In this document: piece after piece, positions 61,964-64,000 of the stretch
Layout of the letters: every line of letters begins with the position of its first letter
Numbering within the stretch: position 1 is the stretch's first letter
Assembly: GCA_024180945.1 (NCBI GenBank)
Contig: JAKSGN010000041.1
Location: 806,001-870,000 of the forward strand
Length of the DNA: 64,000 nucleotides
Reading direction: 5' to 3'
Origin: Macrophomina tecta
Taxonomy: Eukaryota > Ascomycota > Dothideomycetes > Botryosphaeriales > Botryosphaeriaceae
Program-made: the position numbers and the translations under genes
The notes under the pieces: model-generated
The model's input: only the letters and a program-made list of their open reading frames with translations
Database searches by the model: none
What the model was told of the DNA's origin: nothing

Positions 61964-62151
61964 CATCTCCGCGGGATCAATTCTCGCCGGGCACGAGTGG
62001 TGTATCATCAAGACAAATACCTTTCGCCCTTTTCTTCAGTGAACGAGAAGTGAACCTGAAGTCTGGTTTGCGGGTGCCCGATTTTCGCCCGGCAAGGGGC
62101 CCGTGCCATCCAGATCCTCTGATGTATCCCGCTCTGAACCGATGCGTGCTT
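61964..62151. other. 188-bp convergent 3' region
   Basis: A very short spacer between the stop codons of the MpaB-like and JmjC genes. Both terminators must be compact or overlap, and overlapping 3' UTRs are likely. Confidence 0.6.
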
Positions 62152-63157
62152 TCACGTATGGCATATATTCCTCCACCTGAACCACCAGTTGACCTTTGAC
62201 TGTTAATTAGCAAGAGATAAAGTTATGAAGTGCAGCTCACCAGCGACTTACTGATGCCGTGATTCCCTCCCCGTGCCCTCTGACGCTGTGCCACCAGCCT
62301 TGGGGAATATAGAGACCTTGACCTCTCTGCAGACGTGTCTGCAGCCCTCCTGACTCTGGGTCGTAACCACTATCCCATACCTCCTTCTCCAGTTCCTCTT
62401 TCTCTCGGCCCATCATCATCTCTTCGCCTCTGATTCTTCCGCTAGAGTCTCCTTCAGCCACCCCAATTCTTTGTTTGACCCTCTGGAAAATCTCCAATCC
62501 CTTGTCAGGCGGGAACAATCTGACCGTTTTCTCGCCAGCCATCTGGAAGAAGCAATTCGGGTTGGGATCACGATGTAGAGGCGTGTATGTCGGTGGCAAC
62601 CCAATCCATAGTGCGGTGTCGTATATATCAGCCTGTGGCTCGCGCTTCGTCCTCCACAGACCCGGCTTCTTGCTCACAGATCCACGATGATGAACAAAAG
62701 GCGGGGCCGGGAATAGCCGTCGAATGGCTTTCGGAAGATCATTGATACTGCATTGTGCAAGATATAAGCGCATCTTCTCGGTTGGTTGTTCAAGGTAATC
62801 GAGAAAGACCTCGAGCGGTGCATTGAAGCGCTTGAATATCGTTCTGGAGGTGTCGACTGGATCAGGACCTGTGTACTCGAGTGGCACGATCAGGTTCGCG
62901 TAAGGGCGAAAGACTTCGGTTCGGAGCATATGCACATCGCTTTGGGGGCCGGCTACTTTGAACCAATGATATATGGCGTCAATATTCTCGAAACTGCTCT
63001 CCGAAAGGACGCGAGGTTCGTTCATAACAGAGTCCGGAATGCCGACATTACTTGGCACTCCTCCGATTGGCTTCACGTTCATCCATTTGGTAGACGCGCG
63101 GTGGGGAGAGGCCCTTGAGAGAGCTGCGACAGCGCAAGGACGGAGAATTTGGGGCAT
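62152..63157 (-). CDS. JmjC/cupin-8 Fe(II)/2-oxoglutarate-dependent oxygenase
   Basis: Two exons: 63157-62252 and 62193-62152, giving about 315 residues. The JmjC core carries the facial triad His195-x-Asp197 (PLHRDPNPNCFFQ) and His290 (IPQGWWHSV), with Lys210 (AGEKTVRLFPP) plausibly holding the co-substrate. The C-terminal strand VNWWFR completes the fold and lies in the second exon. Class members hydroxylate proteins (FIH/JMJD type) or tRNA (TYW5 type); which applies is not decidable here. The acceptor used (AAG before GTC) gives ITASVNWWFR; the nearer CAG would add Ser-Lys. The start at MPQILRP is favoured; an upstream in-frame ATG at 63259 would add 34 residues. It is transcribed head-to-head with prefoldin 5 across 173 bp. 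Confidence 0.85.
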
Positions 63158-63330
63158 CTGCAGGTGCCTTGGACGAAGGTGGTGGTGTGAAATGAAGCTC
63201 GAAAACGACGGCGAGGCGTGGAGGGTCCAAAGCCCCGAGTCATGAAATCGCAGAGTCATGACTCAATCAAAAACTCAACACCACGCGCGCATCGTCATTA
63301 CCCGCACCACCACACACAAGCTACCCCGCA
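63158..63330. promoter_or_regulatory. 173-bp divergent promoter region, JmjC oxygenase / prefoldin 5
   Basis: The start codons of both outward-transcribed genes are only 173 bp apart (71 bp if the upstream JmjC start is used), so their regulatory elements must overlap. Confidence 0.55.
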
Positions 63331-63943
63331 ATGGCTTCGTCAGGCGATAAGGGCGGCCAGACGCGTGAGTAGCCTTCTCCCAGTTTATGGCTTATTGTCG
63401 AGGCAGGAACTGACTACCTGGGGCTTTTCGCAGTCGACCTGATGACCCTTTCGGTCCCGCAGCTCAGCCAGCTCAAGAAGCAGCTCGACTCGGAGCTTGA
63501 GCACCTCACCAACTCCTTCCAATCCCTCCGCAGCGCCCAGAACCGCTTCCGCGACTGCCTCAAGTCGATCAATACCGGCCTGACCTCCGGCTCGACGGGT
63601 ACGTGCCCTCTTGCCCCTCCGTCTGTTACCTCCTGCTGCGCTGCTCCTCTAGCAATACCTACCCCGAGTTTTGTCACGAGCAATATTGAAGCTGATGTAC
63701 TCAATTTACCCAACACAGAGAAGCCGATCCTTGTCCCCCTCACCTCCTCGCTCTACGTTACCGGCAAATTTGCAGACGTCAAGACGGTGTTGGTTGACGT
63801 GGGCACCGGTTTCTACGTCGAAAAATCTACCGATGACGCCAAGGCCTTTTACGACCGTAAGATCAAGGATCTGGAGACAAACCTGAAGGATCTTGAGGCC
63901 ATTGTTACTGGAAAGAGCAACAACTTGAGAGTTATCGAGGATG
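63331..63943 (+). CDS. Prefoldin subunit 5 (alpha-type), 3' end beyond the window
   Basis: Three exons are visible (63331-63364, 63434-63598 and 63719-63943), ending in a GTAAGT donor whose intron runs past the window end. The N-terminal helix (LSVPQLSQLKKQLDSELEHL) and the second coiled-coil strand (NSFQSLRSAQNRF) pair with the later helix (FYDRKIKDLETNLKDLEAI). Between them lies the beta-hairpin region KPILVPLTSSLYVTGKF and VLVDVGTGFYVEK, the signature of alpha-type prefoldins. Prefoldin 5 is part of the hexamer that delivers nascent actin and tubulin to the CCT chaperonin. The protein is partial: 141 codons are visible, against about 150-170 in the family. Confidence 0.93.
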
Positions 63944-64000
63944 GTAAGTGGCATTTTCTTTGGCACCCCTGCTGGCGCATGGTCAACAACCGGTGGCAAA

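Noticed and set aside
63992..64000. Sequence matching the yeast proteasome-associated control element
   Set aside because: It lies in an intron of the prefoldin gene, far from any start codon, and a nine-base match is expected by chance.

Overview
The window is nuclear DNA of a filamentous ascomycete (Pezizomycotina; possibly Dothideomycetes, but the class is not settled by this sequence). Genes are split by short introns, mostly about 50-80 nt, with GT..AG ends and CTAAC-type branch sites. The proteins are typical fungal housekeeping and accessory families. I could build 20 protein-coding genes, nearly all with several exons, and checked that reading phase is kept across every junction. No rRNA, convincing tRNA, CRISPR array or intact transposon was seen.

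Layout. 1.7-8.5 kb: three minus-strand genes, namely a mitochondrial two-HMG-box protein, a UBTD1/2-type ubiquitin-like protein whose first intron directly follows the ATG, and a MEU6-type PH-domain protein with a repetitive tail. 8.5-12.4 kb is gene-poor. 12.4-21.7 kb: a Vsb1/YGR125W-type SulP transporter with STAS and cyclic-nucleotide-binding-like domains, the GINS subunit Psf1, and a mating-type-like HMG-box transcription factor, all minus strand. 21.7-25.3 kb is a long divergent intergenic region. 25.3-32.5 kb: a TMF1/Sgm1 golgin, a Nas6/gankyrin proteasome chaperone, an ACMSD/gamma-resorcylate-type decarboxylase, and a C2H2 zinc-finger protein with an AT-hook and a very long asparagine tract. 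32.5-43.9 kb is almost gene-free; only a 97-residue Ser-rich ORF is credible. 43.9-53.2 kb: elongin C, a mitochondrial-type 3-oxoacyl-ACP reductase, the SUMO E1 subunit Uba2 and a LARP1-type La-motif protein. 54.7-64.0 kb: a type-B carboxylesterase, a Clr4/KMT1-type H3K9 methyltransferase, an MpaB-like ER oxygenase, a JmjC/cupin-8 oxygenase, and prefoldin subunit 5, which is cut by the window end.

The genes do not form a biosynthetic cluster. They sample general cell biology: chromatin (KMT1, HMG proteins), replication (Psf1), ubiquitin/SUMO/proteasome (UBTD, elongin C, Uba2, Nas6), vacuole and Golgi (Vsb1, TMF), mitochondria (HMG protein, reductase), translation and RNA (LARP1), and protein folding (prefoldin).

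Most notable: a roughly 0.5 kb strongly AT-rich, RIP-like island (about 59.16-59.66 kb) lies directly upstream of the inferred start of the H3K9 methyltransferase gene. Other unusual points are the splice-created acylation motif of the UBTD protein, tiny exons in the NAS6 and VSB1 genes, repeated phosphosite-like motifs in the MEU6-type protein, and several introns that appear to end in AAG.
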